DNA of 64,000 nucleotides, taken from contig NZ_JACBNQ010000002.1 in assembly GCF_013403245.1 (NCBI RefSeq), positions 310,001-374,000 of the forward strand, read 5' to 3'. Shown here in pieces: positions 50,971 through 60,594 of this stretch. Numbering within the stretch: position 1 is the first letter of the stretch; each line of letters starts with the position of its first letter. Origin of the DNA: Sedimentibacter hydroxybenzoicus DSM 7310 (GTDB lineage: Bacteria > Bacillota > Clostridia > Tissierellales > Sedimentibacteraceae). A program made the position numbers and the translations under genes. The notes under the pieces are model-generated. The model was not told the DNA's origin. It saw nothing but the letters and a program-made list of their open reading frames with translations, and ran no database searches.

Positions 50971-51006
50971 AGGCTGCTTCTTAATTATGAAGCAGCCTAT
51001 TTTTTA
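50971..51006 (+). terminator. internal terminator between frlB- and frlC-like genes
   Basis: AGGCTGCTTC, TTAATTA loop, TGAAGCAGCCT, then TTTTTT. Strong enough to reduce read-through. Confidence 0.8.
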
Positions 51007-51024
51007 CTTATGAAGGGAGATTTT

Positions 51025-51846
51025 ATGCAGGTTGGAATATTTACGTCGGGATATCAGCGCAGTGATGTGGAGGATATTTTCAGGGACGCCAAAAGATTTG
51101 GATACGACTATATTGAACTGTGGGGAGGCCGTCCTCACGCATATGCATATGACCTTAAGAGAGGACAGACAGATAAATTGCTGAGCCTCAGAGATAAATA
51201 TGAAATTCCCATAAAGGTGTATACGCCGGAGCACAATGCATATCCGTACAATTACATGATAGGTGATGAATATCAAAGAAAAGAATCAATCGAGTATCTT
51301 AAAACCGCAATAGAAATGGGCAAAGCTCTCGGAGCGGAATACACGGTAATATCTGCCGGTCATGCCGGCTATGAAGCCACAAGGAAAGAAATATGGGAAA
51401 GACTGTGCAAAAGCATCAGAGAGCTGGTTGATTATGCGCAGGAAAAAGGGCACATGCTTCTTATTGAAGCGCTTACTCCGTATGAATCCAATGTATGTAC
51501 GACAGCTAATGATCTTTGTGACATAATAGAATACATTGATTCAACTTATTTTGGTGCAATGTGTGATATTGTTCCCGCTTTTGTGCAGCAGGAAAGCATA
51601 ATGAGTTATTTCAAGAAGCTTGGAAAAAATCTTAAGCATCTTCACATAATTGACAGCGACGGAAGCAGTGACACTCACCTTATGCCCGGAGACGGAAGCA
51701 TTCCGCTTAAGGAGCTTATGGAGGAAATTCGCGGTTATGGGTATAATGAAGGTGCAACTATAGAGTTAGTTACGGCATACATTAACGAGCCTTCACTGTA
51801 TGCAAAAAAGGCAATAGACAGATTAAAAAAAATAACAGAGCGTTGA
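51025..51846 (+). CDS. frlC: sugar isomerase/epimerase, FrlC-like
   Basis: 273 residues from ATG 51025 (AAGGGAG upstream). A TIM-barrel xylose-isomerase-like epimerase: IFTSGYQRSDVEDIFRDAK, YDYIELWGGRPHAY, VISAGHAGYEATRKEIW, LIEALTPYESN (metal-binding Glu), MCDIVPAF, HLHIIDSDGSSDTHLMPGDG (His/Asp ligands) and ATIELV. Matches FrlC, which epimerises fructoselysine and psicoselysine. It overlaps nothing and is preceded by the terminator at 50971. Confidence 0.83.
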   Translation: MQVGIFTSGYQRSDVEDIFRDAKRFGYDYIELWGGRPHAYAYDLKRGQTDKLLSLRDKYEIPIKVYTPEHNAYPYNYMIGDEYQRKESIEYLKTAIEMGKALGAEYTVISAGHAGYEATRKEIWERLCKSIRELVDYAQEKGHMLLIEALTPYESNVCTTANDLCDIIEYIDSTYFGAMCDIVPAFVQQESIMSYFKKLGKNLKHLHIIDSDGSSDTHLMPGDGSIPLKELMEEIRGYGYNEGATIELVTAYINEPSLYAKKAIDRLKKITER

Positions 51847-51853
51847 GGATATT

Positions 51854-52651
51854 ATGGATAAAAAAATAAGTATAGCCGCAGTTGGCGACAATTGCATAGA
51901 TTTTTATGATAATACAGGTGAATATTATGCCGGCGGAAATCCGGTCAATGTTGCGGTATATGTAAAAAGGATGAACGGAAATTCATCATATACGGGTGTT
52001 GTCGGTAATGACGATTACGGAAGGTTTATGATTGAAGCCATAACCGCAAAGGGTGTTGACACATCTCACATTAGAATTTTAAACGGCAAGACTGCGATTA
52101 CACACGTTGAAATTAAAAATGGCGACAGAATCCTGGGTGAATATGAAGAAGGCGTCATGGCAGATTTCAAACTGACGGAAGAAGACATAGATTTTTTGTG
52201 CAGCCATGATTTGGTTGTAACCGGCATATGGGGAATGATTGAATCTGAGCTTTATAAAATTAAGGGCAGAGGAGTGCCTGTTGCTTTTGATTTTGCAGAT
52301 AAACTTGATTATGAAATAACACAAAAGGCTGTACCCTTCGTGGACTACGCATTTTTTTCCTGTGACAGCAAAAGTGATGATGAATTGCATGAGTTTATGA
52401 AATTCATTAAGTCCAAAGGTCCTGGCATAGTAGTTGTTACGAGAGGTGAAAAAGGGAGCATTGCTTATGACGGCAATGAATTCAGCAGCTTCGGAATAAT
52501 AGAGTGTGATGTAGTAGACAGTATGGGAGCGGGAGACAGCTACATAGCCGGATTTCTTATGGGTATTCTTGAGGGAAAATCTGTTGAGGATTGCATGAAA
52601 AAAGGTGCTCTGAGCAGCAGTGAAACAATAGAATATTTTGGTGCTTGGTAG
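51854..52651 (+). CDS. frlD: PfkB-family kinase, FrlD-like
   Basis: A 265-residue ribokinase-family (PfkB) kinase. The first signature is YYAGGNPVNVAVYVKRM (about 24-40) and the second DSMGAGDSYIAGFLMG (about 220-235), with catalytic Asp at 227. FrlD phosphorylates fructoselysine at C6, making the substrate of FrlB. Order GntR-transporter-frlB-frlC-frlD matches Amadori operons. Starts 7 bases after frlC. It is somewhat short (usual PfkB 290-310), as FrlD proteins are. Confidence 0.85.
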   Translation: MDKKISIAAVGDNCIDFYDNTGEYYAGGNPVNVAVYVKRMNGNSSYTGVVGNDDYGRFMIEAITAKGVDTSHIRILNGKTAITHVEIKNGDRILGEYEEGVMADFKLTEEDIDFLCSHDLVVTGIWGMIESELYKIKGRGVPVAFDFADKLDYEITQKAVPFVDYAFFSCDSKSDDELHEFMKFIKSKGPGIVVVTRGEKGSIAYDGNEFSSFGIIECDVVDSMGAGDSYIAGFLMGILEGKSVEDCMKKGALSSSETIEYFGAW

Positions 52652-52858
52652 AGATTTTTGGTCAAACTATTGACTTTTTACTGAAATTGTGTTAAACCTA
52701 AAAATGATTTATTATAATATATATTTTCGTGATTTATAACAGATACATATTAATGATTTGATTATAAAGCTTGAAAATAGGCAGAATATTATTATAAATA
52801 AAATAGTTCAGTAAAAGATATTTTACAAAAAATTTTATTAACTGAAAGGAACAAGAAA

Positions 52859-54373
52859 ATGAAAAAATTTAAAACTATTTTGGTTTTAGCTGTTGTGCTT
52901 ATGATTTTAAGTGTAACAGCGTGCGCAAATCAGGAGAACACACCAAACGAAACTGCAGATATCAAGACAAATCTCGTGATGGGTTATACCACAGAGCCCG
53001 AAGGTCTTGATCCTCACAGAACTGCAGCAGCTTCCACATTTACGGTAACAAACAATATTTATGATACTCTTGTCGGAGTAGCACCTGACTGGGAGCTGAT
53101 TCCAAGATTGGCTAAAGACTGGACTCTTTCTGAAGATGGAATGGAAATTACATTTGATTTAAGAGATGATGTAAGCTTTCATAACGGAAGAAAAATGACT
53201 GCAAAGGATGTAGAGTATTCATTTAACAGACTGAAGGATGCAGAAAGCCCGAGAGCGAGGGACTACGCAAATATAATTAAGATAGAAGTTTTAAATGACA
53301 ATACCATAAAATTTATAACAGAAACATTGGATGTTGAATTATTAAAGAATTTTGCCTACCCTTGGGCAGCAGTTGTTCCCGAGGAAGCACAGGCGGATTT
53401 AAAAACAAAACCCGTGGGAACCGGTGCGTTTACATTGAAGGAATGGGTTCCTCAGCAACACCTTACATTGCAGAGAAATGAAAATTACTATAGTGACAAA
53501 GCAAAGCTTGAAACAGTTAAATTGGTACTGATACCTGATGCAACTTCTATGATGGCAAGCTTTCAGTTAGGGGATCTGGATATAGTTCCGTTAACAGGTG
53601 ATCAGGTTACTATGGTTGAAAATAAATCCGAATACAAGGTTATATCTGAACCGATGAATGCTGTTCAGATTATGTCTTTAAATACAAAAAATCCGATATT
53701 GGCGAATGAAAAGGTCAGACAGGCGATGGCCATGGCCATAAACAAGGATGAAGTAATTGATGCTTCGATGTTTGGCTACGGTGATAAAATCGGCTCGCAT
53801 CTGCCTCCTACTTCACCGGATTACTTCGATACGAACGATGTTATAGAATATAATCCCGAAAAAGCAAAGGAACTGCTAAAGGAAGCAGGATACGAAAACG
53901 GATTTGACGTCAGATTGTCACTTCCTAAAAATTATCAGCTTCATGTTGATGCAGGTCAGGTTATTGCGGACCAATTAAGTAAAATCGGAATTAATGCCAA
54001 AATAGAAATAATTGAATGGGGAACATGGCTAAGCGATGTTTACGGAGCAAAGAATTTTGACATGACTGTTGTGGGACACACCGGCCGACTGGATGCTTAC
54101 GCATTTTTATCAAGATATAAATCAACTAGCAATGACTATATCAGCTTAACTACAGGCGAGGTTGATGAACTGTTGGAAAGAGCTCTGCAAGAGCTTGATG
54201 GGGATAAGCGAAAAGAAATATACAAAGATATTCAGGTTATTCTTGCTGAAAAGCTTCCCGCAATATATCTGCAGACACCGAGAACCATGCTTGCTTTGCA
54301 GAAAAATGTAGACGGAATGCAAATATTCCCGTTGGATTATTATGATTTCAAGGAAGTGTATTTTACAGAATAA
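52859..54373 (+). CDS. peptide-type ABC transporter substrate-binding lipoprotein (SBP_bac_5)
   Basis: 504 residues. Signal peptide MKKFKTILVLAVVLMIL with lipobox TACAN (Cys about 22). The mature chain has the SBP_bac_5 order: LVMGYTTEPEGLDPHRTAA, LAKDWTLSEDGMEITFDLRDDVSFHNG, VKPVGTGAF-like KPVGTGAFTLKEWVP and KVRQAMAMAINKDEVI. This family takes oligopeptides, dipeptides, nickel or other solutes. It is the first gene of a five-gene set, with AAAGGA upstream. No peptidase adjoins, so the cargo is open. Confidence 0.92.
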   Translation: MKKFKTILVLAVVLMILSVTACANQENTPNETADIKTNLVMGYTTEPEGLDPHRTAAASTFTVTNNIYDTLVGVAPDWELIPRLAKDWTLSEDGMEITFDLRDDVSFHNGRKMTAKDVEYSFNRLKDAESPRARDYANIIKIEVLNDNTIKFITETLDVELLKNFAYPWAAVVPEEAQADLKTKPVGTGAFTLKEWVPQQHLTLQRNENYYSDKAKLETVKLVLIPDATSMMASFQLGDLDIVPLTGDQVTMVENKSEYKVISEPMNAVQIMSLNTKNPILANEKVRQAMAMAINKDEVIDASMFGYGDKIGSHLPPTSPDYFDTNDVIEYNPEKAKELLKEAGYENGFDVRLSLPKNYQLHVDAGQVIADQLSKIGINAKIEIIEWGTWLSDVYGAKNFDMTVVGHTGRLDAYAFLSRYKSTSNDYISLTTGEVDELLERALQELDGDKRKEIYKDIQVILAEKLPAIYLQTPRTMLALQKNVDGMQIFPLDYYDFKEVYFTE

Positions 54374-54389
54374 CAAATTAAGGTGAAAG

Positions 54390-55346
54390 ATGTTAAAATA
54401 TGTATTAAACAGAGTTAAAAGCTCTTTAGTTATACTGCTGGTTGTATCAATGATTACATTTTTTGTTCTCATGATTATACCGGGAAATCCTGCACAGCTC
54501 ATCCTGGGAACAGACGCAACTGCTGAGGCAATAGAAGACCTTCGCATTGCCATGGGCTTAGACCGACCATACTATCAGCAATATTTAGGGTGGTTACTTG
54601 ATTTGCTTAAATTTGACCTGGGAACATCCTATATTTATGGCGAAGCAGTTACTTCATTAATAATCAGAGCGATACCTGTTACATTTTCAATAGCAGTTTT
54701 CGCCATGCTCATAGCAACGATTACAGCTCTTTTTTTCGGTATTCTGTCTGCTGTGAAAAAGGATTCAATAATAGATTATTTTTCCAGGAGCATTATGCAG
54801 CTTGGAACAGCCATTCCTTCCTTTTGGATAGGAATGGTTTTTATTGTTTATTTTGGTCTCAGATTAAAATGGTTCCCTATATCCGGATTCGTCCCCATAA
54901 GCAGCAGCTTTGCAGGGTTCTTAAAAAGTATCGCCCTTCCTGCAATAGTTCTTGCCATAGGTGAAACGGGGACTCTTCTCAGGATAGTCAGAAGCTCCAT
55001 GCTTGATTCATTAAAGCAGGATTACATGGATGCCGCAAGGATCAAGGGGCTCAACAAATGGAAAATATATATGAAATACGCATTGAGAGGTGCATTGATT
55101 GCACCGGTTACAATTATAGGCATGCAGTTTGCTAAGCTTGCGGGAGGAACGGTGGTTGTAGAAACTATTTTTGCTCTACCCGGTATAGGAAGATTGGTTT
55201 TAACCGCAGTTGAAAGAAGAGACATAGTTCTCTTGCAAGGACTGGTAATGTTTATTACCACGACGGTTATATTTATTACCCTGATGGTTGACTTGCTTAT
55301 AATGACTATAAATCCAAGGATTAAATCCGTCGAAAGAGGAGAATAA
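54390..55346 (+). CDS. peptide-type ABC permease (DppB/OppB)
   Basis: 318 residues, six hydrophobic segments. N-terminal MLKYVLNRVKSSLVILLVVSMITFF (25 aa), GNPAQLILGTDATAEAIEDLRIAMGLDRPYYQQYL is typical (split). EAA loop YMDAARIKGLNKWKIYMKYALRGALI (about 211-236). Starts 17 bases after the binding-protein gene and overlaps the next permease gene by one base. Permease 1 of the set. Confidence 0.92.
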   Translation: MLKYVLNRVKSSLVILLVVSMITFFVLMIIPGNPAQLILGTDATAEAIEDLRIAMGLDRPYYQQYLGWLLDLLKFDLGTSYIYGEAVTSLIIRAIPVTFSIAVFAMLIATITALFFGILSAVKKDSIIDYFSRSIMQLGTAIPSFWIGMVFIVYFGLRLKWFPISGFVPISSSFAGFLKSIALPAIVLAIGETGTLLRIVRSSMLDSLKQDYMDAARIKGLNKWKIYMKYALRGALIAPVTIIGMQFAKLAGGTVVVETIFALPGIGRLVLTAVERRDIVLLQGLVMFITTTVIFITLMVDLLIMTINPRIKSVERGE

Positions 55347-56167
55347 TGAAAAAGAATTTAAGCATAGCTCTTGGAATTTTCCTTGTAATTATAATTTTGA
55401 CAGTTTGCTTATTGTCATTCATATACATGCCCCATGAACCGAATGAAATGAATATTTCACAAAAATTCTTAAAGCCCGGGGTGAACAGTGAGTATATTTT
55501 GGGAACCGATAATTTTGGACGAGATATACTTTCAAGGATTATGTACGGATCAAGGAACGTTCTCCTTGTAGGAATCGGTTCAGTCAGCCTGGGTACATTT
55601 ATCGGGATTATATTGGGGGCAATTGCCGCAATTAACAATAAGCTTTTAAGCGCTGTCATCATGAGAATAATGGATGGGTTAATGGCCTTTCCGGGAATAT
55701 TGCTCGCCCTGATGCTTGTTACGGTTGTAGGAAGGGGTATCAAGGGCTCGGTAATTGCCATAAGCATTTTTATGGTGCCTGTTTTTTCCCGCTTAGTTTA
55801 TTCGATGATATTGGATACCGAAAATCTTTTGTATATAAAGGCTGCAAGGAGCTACGGCAGTTCAAATTTAACAATTTTTATGAGGCATTATATACCTGCG
55901 ATGCTTCCGAGGCTGGTAACTCAATTCAGTTCAGCCATCGGTTCTGCAGTTATGATTGAAACATCACTGTCATTTTTAGGTCTCGGTATACAGCCGCCAT
56001 TTGCCAGCTGGGGGTTGATGCTGAGCGAATCTAGACAGTTTTTTCTCAATTATCCTTATTTAGCTGTGGCTCCGGGAATAGCGATAATTATGACAGTTCT
56101 TGGATTTATACTGATTGGGGACGGATTGAACGATATGCTGATTCATAGGAGGTCCGACGATGAATGA
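55346..56167 (+). CDS. peptide-type ABC permease (DppC/OppC)
   Basis: 273 residues, six hydrophobic segments. It contains YILGTDNFGRDILSRIMYGSRNVLLVG (about 50-76), the DppC N-terminal signature, and the EAA loop YIKAARSYGSSNLTIFMRHYIPAMLPRL (about 163-190). It overlaps the upstream stop by one base and the next ATPase gene by eight bases. Permease 2 of the set. Confidence 0.92.
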   Translation: MKKNLSIALGIFLVIIILTVCLLSFIYMPHEPNEMNISQKFLKPGVNSEYILGTDNFGRDILSRIMYGSRNVLLVGIGSVSLGTFIGIILGAIAAINNKLLSAVIMRIMDGLMAFPGILLALMLVTVVGRGIKGSVIAISIFMVPVFSRLVYSMILDTENLLYIKAARSYGSSNLTIFMRHYIPAMLPRLVTQFSSAIGSAVMIETSLSFLGLGIQPPFASWGLMLSESRQFFLNYPYLAVAPGIAIIMTVLGFILIGDGLNDMLIHRRSDDE

Positions 56168-57104
56168 GACAGTTGTATTAAAAAACCTTCACATAAAAGA
56201 CGGAAAAAATACTCTTGTGAGCAATACATCCCTTACCATTGAAAAGGGAGATATATACGGATTGGTGGGAGAATCGGGTTCGGGAAAAACCCTGACCGCA
56301 AAAGCAATCATCAATTTGCTGCCTGAGGGACTAAAATTTACGGCAGACGAAATAAATGTTGCGGGTAAAAATATATTAAAAGCATCACAAAATGAGGTGA
56401 CTATGTATATAGGTAAAAACGCCGGATATATACCGCAAAATACCGTATTTTTCCTGCATCCCATGATAAAAATCAAAAATCAGATAGCCGATGGATACGT
56501 GCACCATATGAAAAGAAGTAAAGCGGAGGGCTTGAAAATCAGCTTACAGCTTTTGGATATGGTGGGTTTTGAAAATCCGGAAAGCATTCTTAATTTTTAT
56601 CCGTGGCAATTAAGCGGAGGCATGCGCCAAAGAGTAAATATCGCAATGGCATTGATGAATAATCCTGCCTTTATAATAGCAGATGAGCCTACAACCGCAT
56701 TGGACAGTACAGTGCAAAAGCAGGTCATGGAATTGTTTAAGAAAATTAATGGGGATACGGGTATCTCGATATTATTGATATCCCACGACCTGAGCCTGAT
56801 AAAGCATTACTGCCTCAAAATCGGTGTGATGTATGCCGGTCAGATAGTGGAATCCGGGTATTCAAAAGATATATTTGAAAATCCAAAGCATCCCTATACG
56901 CAATTATTAATAAAAATGATGCCTACTATGAATATTAAGAAAAACGAACCGATTCCTGAAATAAAGGGGTTCGTTCCCGAAAAAGGAAGAGACAGCCAAG
57001 GATGCTTGTTTAAAGAGAGATGTCCCTTTGCTATGGATGTTTGCGGCATAAGTGTAAAGGAACATAATGACAGCGGACATTATTACAGATGCAATCTATA
57101 TTAA
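56160..57104 (+). CDS. peptide-type ABC ATPase (DppD/OppD)
   Basis: A 314-residue ATPase. Walker A GESGSGKTLTAKAII is at about 38-52, Q-loop IPQNTVFFLHPMIKIKNQI about 91, signature QLSGGMRQRVNIAMALM about 153 and Walker B FIIADEPTTALD about 172. The C-terminal Cys-rich oligopeptide extension (CLFKERCPFAMDVCG and final YRCNLY, about 282-314) holds a likely [4Fe-4S]-type Cys set, as usual. It overlaps permease 2 by eight bases. Confidence 0.92.
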   Translation: MNETVVLKNLHIKDGKNTLVSNTSLTIEKGDIYGLVGESGSGKTLTAKAIINLLPEGLKFTADEINVAGKNILKASQNEVTMYIGKNAGYIPQNTVFFLHPMIKIKNQIADGYVHHMKRSKAEGLKISLQLLDMVGFENPESILNFYPWQLSGGMRQRVNIAMALMNNPAFIIADEPTTALDSTVQKQVMELFKKINGDTGISILLISHDLSLIKHYCLKIGVMYAGQIVESGYSKDIFENPKHPYTQLLIKMMPTMNIKKNEPIPEIKGFVPEKGRDSQGCLFKERCPFAMDVCGISVKEHNDSGHYYRCNLY

Positions 57105-57112
57105 GAGGAAAA

Positions 57113-57901
57113 ATGAAAACAGTTATTGAAGTAAGAAACATAAGAAAAGAATATATAACAAAAAAGCATTTCCTCACAGGTAGGACACAGGAAAAAGTGA
57201 CGGCAGTTAAAAATTCATCCTTTAAGGTTGAAGAAGGAAAAACTGTAGGGATTGTAGGAGAGTCCGGAAGCGGGAAATCAACAACAGGCGAAATTGCAGG
57301 AGGATTGCAAAACCCATCCTTTGGCAATGTATTTTATTATGGGAAAAATATCGCTGAAATGACGAATGAAGAATGCCACGATTACAGGAAAAATGTCCAA
57401 TTCATATTTCAGGACCCCAAGGGCTCCATGGACCCCAATTATACCGTAGGGGACAATATTGCTTTTCCGTTAATAACTTTTGATATAGAAAAGAACAAAA
57501 AAGATGCAATGCTTAAGGTTGAAGAAATGCTGGAGAAGGTTGGATTGGATAAGGATATAAAAAACAAATATCCTTCTGAAATCAGCGGTGGTCAGTGTCA
57601 GAGGGCAGCTATAGCAAGAGCCCTGGCTGTAAACCCAAAGGTGATAGTCTGCGATGAGCCGGTTTCGGCATTGGACGTTTCGATTCAGGCACAAATACTG
57701 AATTTATTAAAAAGGCTGCAAAAGGAATATAATATTTCCTACCTGTTTATTTCTCACGATATAGGTGTTGTAAACTATATGTCCGATACCATAATCGTAA
57801 TGAGCAAGGGTAATATAGTTGAAATGGGAGATGCAAAGGAAATATTTTTAAACCCAAAAGAAAGCTATACAAAGAAACTGTTGGAGAGCGGATTCTTTTA
57901 A
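57113..57901 (+). CDS. peptide-type ABC ATPase (DppF/OppF)
   Basis: 262 residues from ATG 57113, just after AGAGGAA. Walker A GESGSGKSTTGEIA is at about 47, Q-loop FQDPKGSMDPNYTVGDNI about 98, signature EISGGQCQRAAIARAL about 155, Walker B VIVCDEPVSALDVSI about 176 and the H-loop LFISHDIGVV about 210. Lacks the Cys-rich tail of OppF, being short. Closes the transporter operon; the tRNA methyltransferase gene begins 17 bases later. Confidence 0.92.
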   Translation: MKTVIEVRNIRKEYITKKHFLTGRTQEKVTAVKNSSFKVEEGKTVGIVGESGSGKSTTGEIAGGLQNPSFGNVFYYGKNIAEMTNEECHDYRKNVQFIFQDPKGSMDPNYTVGDNIAFPLITFDIEKNKKDAMLKVEEMLEKVGLDKDIKNKYPSEISGGQCQRAAIARALAVNPKVIVCDEPVSALDVSIQAQILNLLKRLQKEYNISYLFISHDIGVVNYMSDTIIVMSKGNIVEMGDAKEIFLNPKESYTKKLLESGFF

Positions 57902-57918
57902 AGATAGGAGAACAGTAG

Positions 57919-58674
57919 GTGAACATAGAACTAAAAGAAAATGAAAAAATTGAAGACCTGCAGTGCAACGGATTAAAAATCATTCAAAATAAAAAATGGT
58001 TTTGCTTTGGCATGGACGCAGTCCTGCTGACAAATTACTGCGACATAAAAAACAATTCCATCGTAGTCGATTTAGGTACCGGCACAGGAATAATACCTAT
58101 ACTTTTAAGCGGAAAAAGAAATTATTCCAAAGCATACGCAATCGAAATACAGGAGGAAGTTGCAGAGATGGCAAGGCGAAGCGTCATGCTTAATAATCTG
58201 CAGGATAAAATTGAGGTGCTGAATATTGACCTTAAGGATGTTTTGAATTATCTTCAGCCAAATTCCTTTGACGCGGTAATTTCCAACCCGCCCTACAAAC
58301 TGAACAACAGCGGCATTATAAATCCTTCCGATAAAAAGGCAATTTCAAGGCATGAAATAATGTGCTCCTTAGAGGACGTCATAAGCAAGGCATCGTCCCT
58401 CTTAAAGCAATACGGACGTTTTTACATGGTTCACCGCCCCGACAGGCTGGCAGATATAATGTGCCTTTTAAGAAAATACCGTCTGGAGCCGAAACAGATA
58501 CGTTTTGTTCACCCAAGAGCTGCCGAGAAGCCAAACATGATTTTAATCAGAGCTTCCAAAAACGGAAATCCCGAATTGAAATTTGACCCACCGCTTTATA
58601 TTTACGGCGAAGATGGTAAGTACACAAAGGACGTATACGACATATATCAGTGTAAAGCGACACACATTCAATAA
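57919..58674 (+). CDS. trmN6: tRNA1(Val) (adenine37-N6)-methyltransferase-like protein (TrmN6)
   Basis: A 251-residue class I SAM-dependent methyltransferase of the TrmN6/YfiC type, using a GTG start after AGGAG. SAM motif VVDLGTGTGIIPILLS is at about 48-63, an acidic IEIQEEVAEMA follows, and the catalytic NPPY is in AVISNPPYKLN (about 114-124). The target is probably adenine at position 37 of tRNA-Val, but related enzymes methylate other RNA. A terminator at 58695 ends the transcript. Confidence 0.85.
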   Translation: MNIELKENEKIEDLQCNGLKIIQNKKWFCFGMDAVLLTNYCDIKNNSIVVDLGTGTGIIPILLSGKRNYSKAYAIEIQEEVAEMARRSVMLNNLQDKIEVLNIDLKDVLNYLQPNSFDAVISNPPYKLNNSGIINPSDKKAISRHEIMCSLEDVISKASSLLKQYGRFYMVHRPDRLADIMCLLRKYRLEPKQIRFVHPRAAEKPNMILIRASKNGNPELKFDPPLYIYGEDGKYTKDVYDIYQCKATHIQ

Positions 58675-58694
58675 AAATTCTTCTAAGAAATAAT

Positions 58695-58733
58695 ATATGC
58701 AAAACTAAAATCATATTTTAGTTTTGCATATAT
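58695..58733. terminator. bidirectional terminator
   Basis: Perfect 17-base inverted repeat (58695-58711 with 58715-58731) with a CAT loop, between trmN6 and the convergent Rieske protein gene. Confidence 0.85.
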
Positions 58734-58758
58734 TTGACTGGAAAAAGAACTTCGTTTT

Positions 58759-60294
58759 TTATTGTGATATTTTTACATTATGAATCCGATCTAAGGGCTT
58801 AACTGCCGGACCTTCAAGTACATTTCCTTTTATATCGAACCTTGAACCGTGACAGGGACAATCCCATGTTTTTTCAGCTTCGTTAAATGAAAGAGAGCAT
58901 TTCAGGTGAGAGCATACGGGATTGATTACAAAATAATCTCCCTTTTCATCCTTATATACACCAATCTTCATGCTGTGGTAATTTATAATTTTACCTTCTC
59001 CAACCTCAATATCATCTACATCGTCAGGGGGCGGAGCAATTCTTTTTGCAAAGGATTTTAATATGACGCCCACTGAATTAAAAAATTCCTTTGAAGATTG
59101 TGCTACTGTATATCTCGACGGATTGAACACATCAGAAAAATCATCCTCTATATTCAATATTTTATTTCTTAAAATTATGGCTGCGGCGGCAGAATGGGAC
59201 ATACCCCACTTTTTAAAGCCTGTTGCAACATACAAGTTATCTACGCTGCTGGAGTACAAGCCTATAAAAGGTACTTTATCGTAGCTCTTGCAGTCCTGCG
59301 TCGACCATTTTGAAACTATTTCGGCACCCGGGAAGTTTTCGTTTAAGAAATCCTCTAATTCCCTGTAGGAATCCTCTTCATTTTCCTTTTCTCCCGTACG
59401 GTGCTTTCCCCCTCCTAACAATAAAATATTTTCCTTATCAGAAAATTGATATCTCATGGAGTATACAGGTTCAGTGTGATTTATGTACATTCCTTCAAAC
59501 GGTTCTTCTTTTGTTTTAGCAGCAAGAATGTATGACTTTTCCTGATACAACCTTAAAAAGTATAGCCCAAAGCTGTTGTCAAAGGGATAATGTGTCGCTA
59601 CTATTACCTTATCGGCTTTTATTTCTCCTGCATCTGTTGTCACAAGATGTTTACCGTCTGAAGGTTCAATATTAAGAGCCCTTACATTTTCATAAACTTC
59701 ACAATTTTCTGTCCGGTTTATAATGTTATACAGTGTATATAAATATTTAAGAGGATTAAACTGGCCTTGATTTTTAATGCCTATGGCACCCTTTGCTTCT
59801 ATGGGTAGAGGAATGCTTTCGGTGTAAAAACCGTCAACTCCAAGCTTCTCGTAGGCATCAAGCTCTTTTTTTATTTCATCATGCTCCCGGTCGGTTACGG
59901 CATAGACATATGCTGTTTGCTCTTTATAATCACATTGAATATTATTTTCTTCGATTATTTTTTTATATAGCCTTATTCCTTCTTCATTGGCTTTAAGATA
60001 TTTTTTAGCTTCCTCAAGAGAAAAGCTGTTTATTAAATAATCATAAATTAATTCGTGTTGAACCGTAATTTTAGCAGTTGTATAGCCGGTTACTCCATAG
60101 CCGACCGTTGTGGCTTCTATTATTCCTATTTTAAGTCCGCTGTCCTTTAACAAATAAGCAGTGTTAAGTCCGGTTAATCCTGCGCCAATTATTAAAACAT
60201 CATAGCTGCTGCCGTTTACTTTATCACTATTTTGTGTAGCTTCAATTTTATTATCAGCCGATTCATGCCAATATGAACGTCTTGGGTATTCCAT
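58759..60294 (-). CDS. FAD-dependent oxidoreductase fused to a Rieske [2Fe-2S] domain
   Basis: A 511-residue cytosolic fusion. The N-terminal domain is DAO-type, with an FAD-binding VLIIGAGLTGLNTAYLL (about 33-49), GYGVTGYTTAKITVQHE and VDNLYVATGFKKWGMSHS near the end. The C-terminal Rieske domain is at about 430-505, with ligands C and H in NPVCSHLKCS and CPCHGSRFD. This family is widespread in Firmicutes; natural substrate uncertain (amine or sugar oxidation is possible). No signal peptide, and no cytochrome partner nearby. Confidence 0.92.
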   Translation of the reverse strand: MEYPRRSYWHESADNKIEATQNSDKVNGSSYDVLIIGAGLTGLNTAYLLKDSGLKIGIIEATTVGYGVTGYTTAKITVQHELIYDYLINSFSLEEAKKYLKANEEGIRLYKKIIEENNIQCDYKEQTAYVYAVTDREHDEIKKELDAYEKLGVDGFYTESIPLPIEAKGAIGIKNQGQFNPLKYLYTLYNIINRTENCEVYENVRALNIEPSDGKHLVTTDAGEIKADKVIVATHYPFDNSFGLYFLRLYQEKSYILAAKTKEEPFEGMYINHTEPVYSMRYQFSDKENILLLGGGKHRTGEKENEEDSYRELEDFLNENFPGAEIVSKWSTQDCKSYDKVPFIGLYSSSVDNLYVATGFKKWGMSHSAAAAIILRNKILNIEDDFSDVFNPSRYTVAQSSKEFFNSVGVILKSFAKRIAPPPDDVDDIEVGEGKIINYHSMKIGVYKDEKGDYFVINPVCSHLKCSLSFNEAEKTWDCPCHGSRFDIKGNVLEGPAVKPLDRIHNVKISQ

Positions 60295-60594
60295 ACACTA
60301 CCTCTTTCTTATTTAATATGGTTTTAAATATTGTTTCATAAATAAATCAATTTATTCTGATATTAATTTGATGTGCAATCATGTAAAGTTACGCTGGAAG
60401 TATGTCTTATATTGTGGTAAAATTTAATTAATTGTTGTTTTGTTTTAAGACTGTAAGATAAACAGGAGAAATATGTATAGATATATGATATTTATAGTTA
60501 AGTTACAAATAAATCAAGATTAGTTAAAATATAGTACGCAAGTCAAGCAAAAAAAGCTTGTGTAATGGTATTTATATTTTGTGCAGAGGTAAAT
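60295..60594. other. gene-poor intergenic stretch
   Basis: Upstream sequence of the Rieske gene and of the VOC gene. A 16-codon open frame at 60473-60523 (MYRYMIFIVKLQINQD) has a good AGGAG site, but nothing else supports it as a gene. A CAAGC-A6-GCTTG hairpin lies near 60545. Confidence 0.5.

Noticed and set aside
60473-60523. 16-codon open frame with a ribosome site
   Set aside because: Very short, no similarity recognised and ends before any domain could form.
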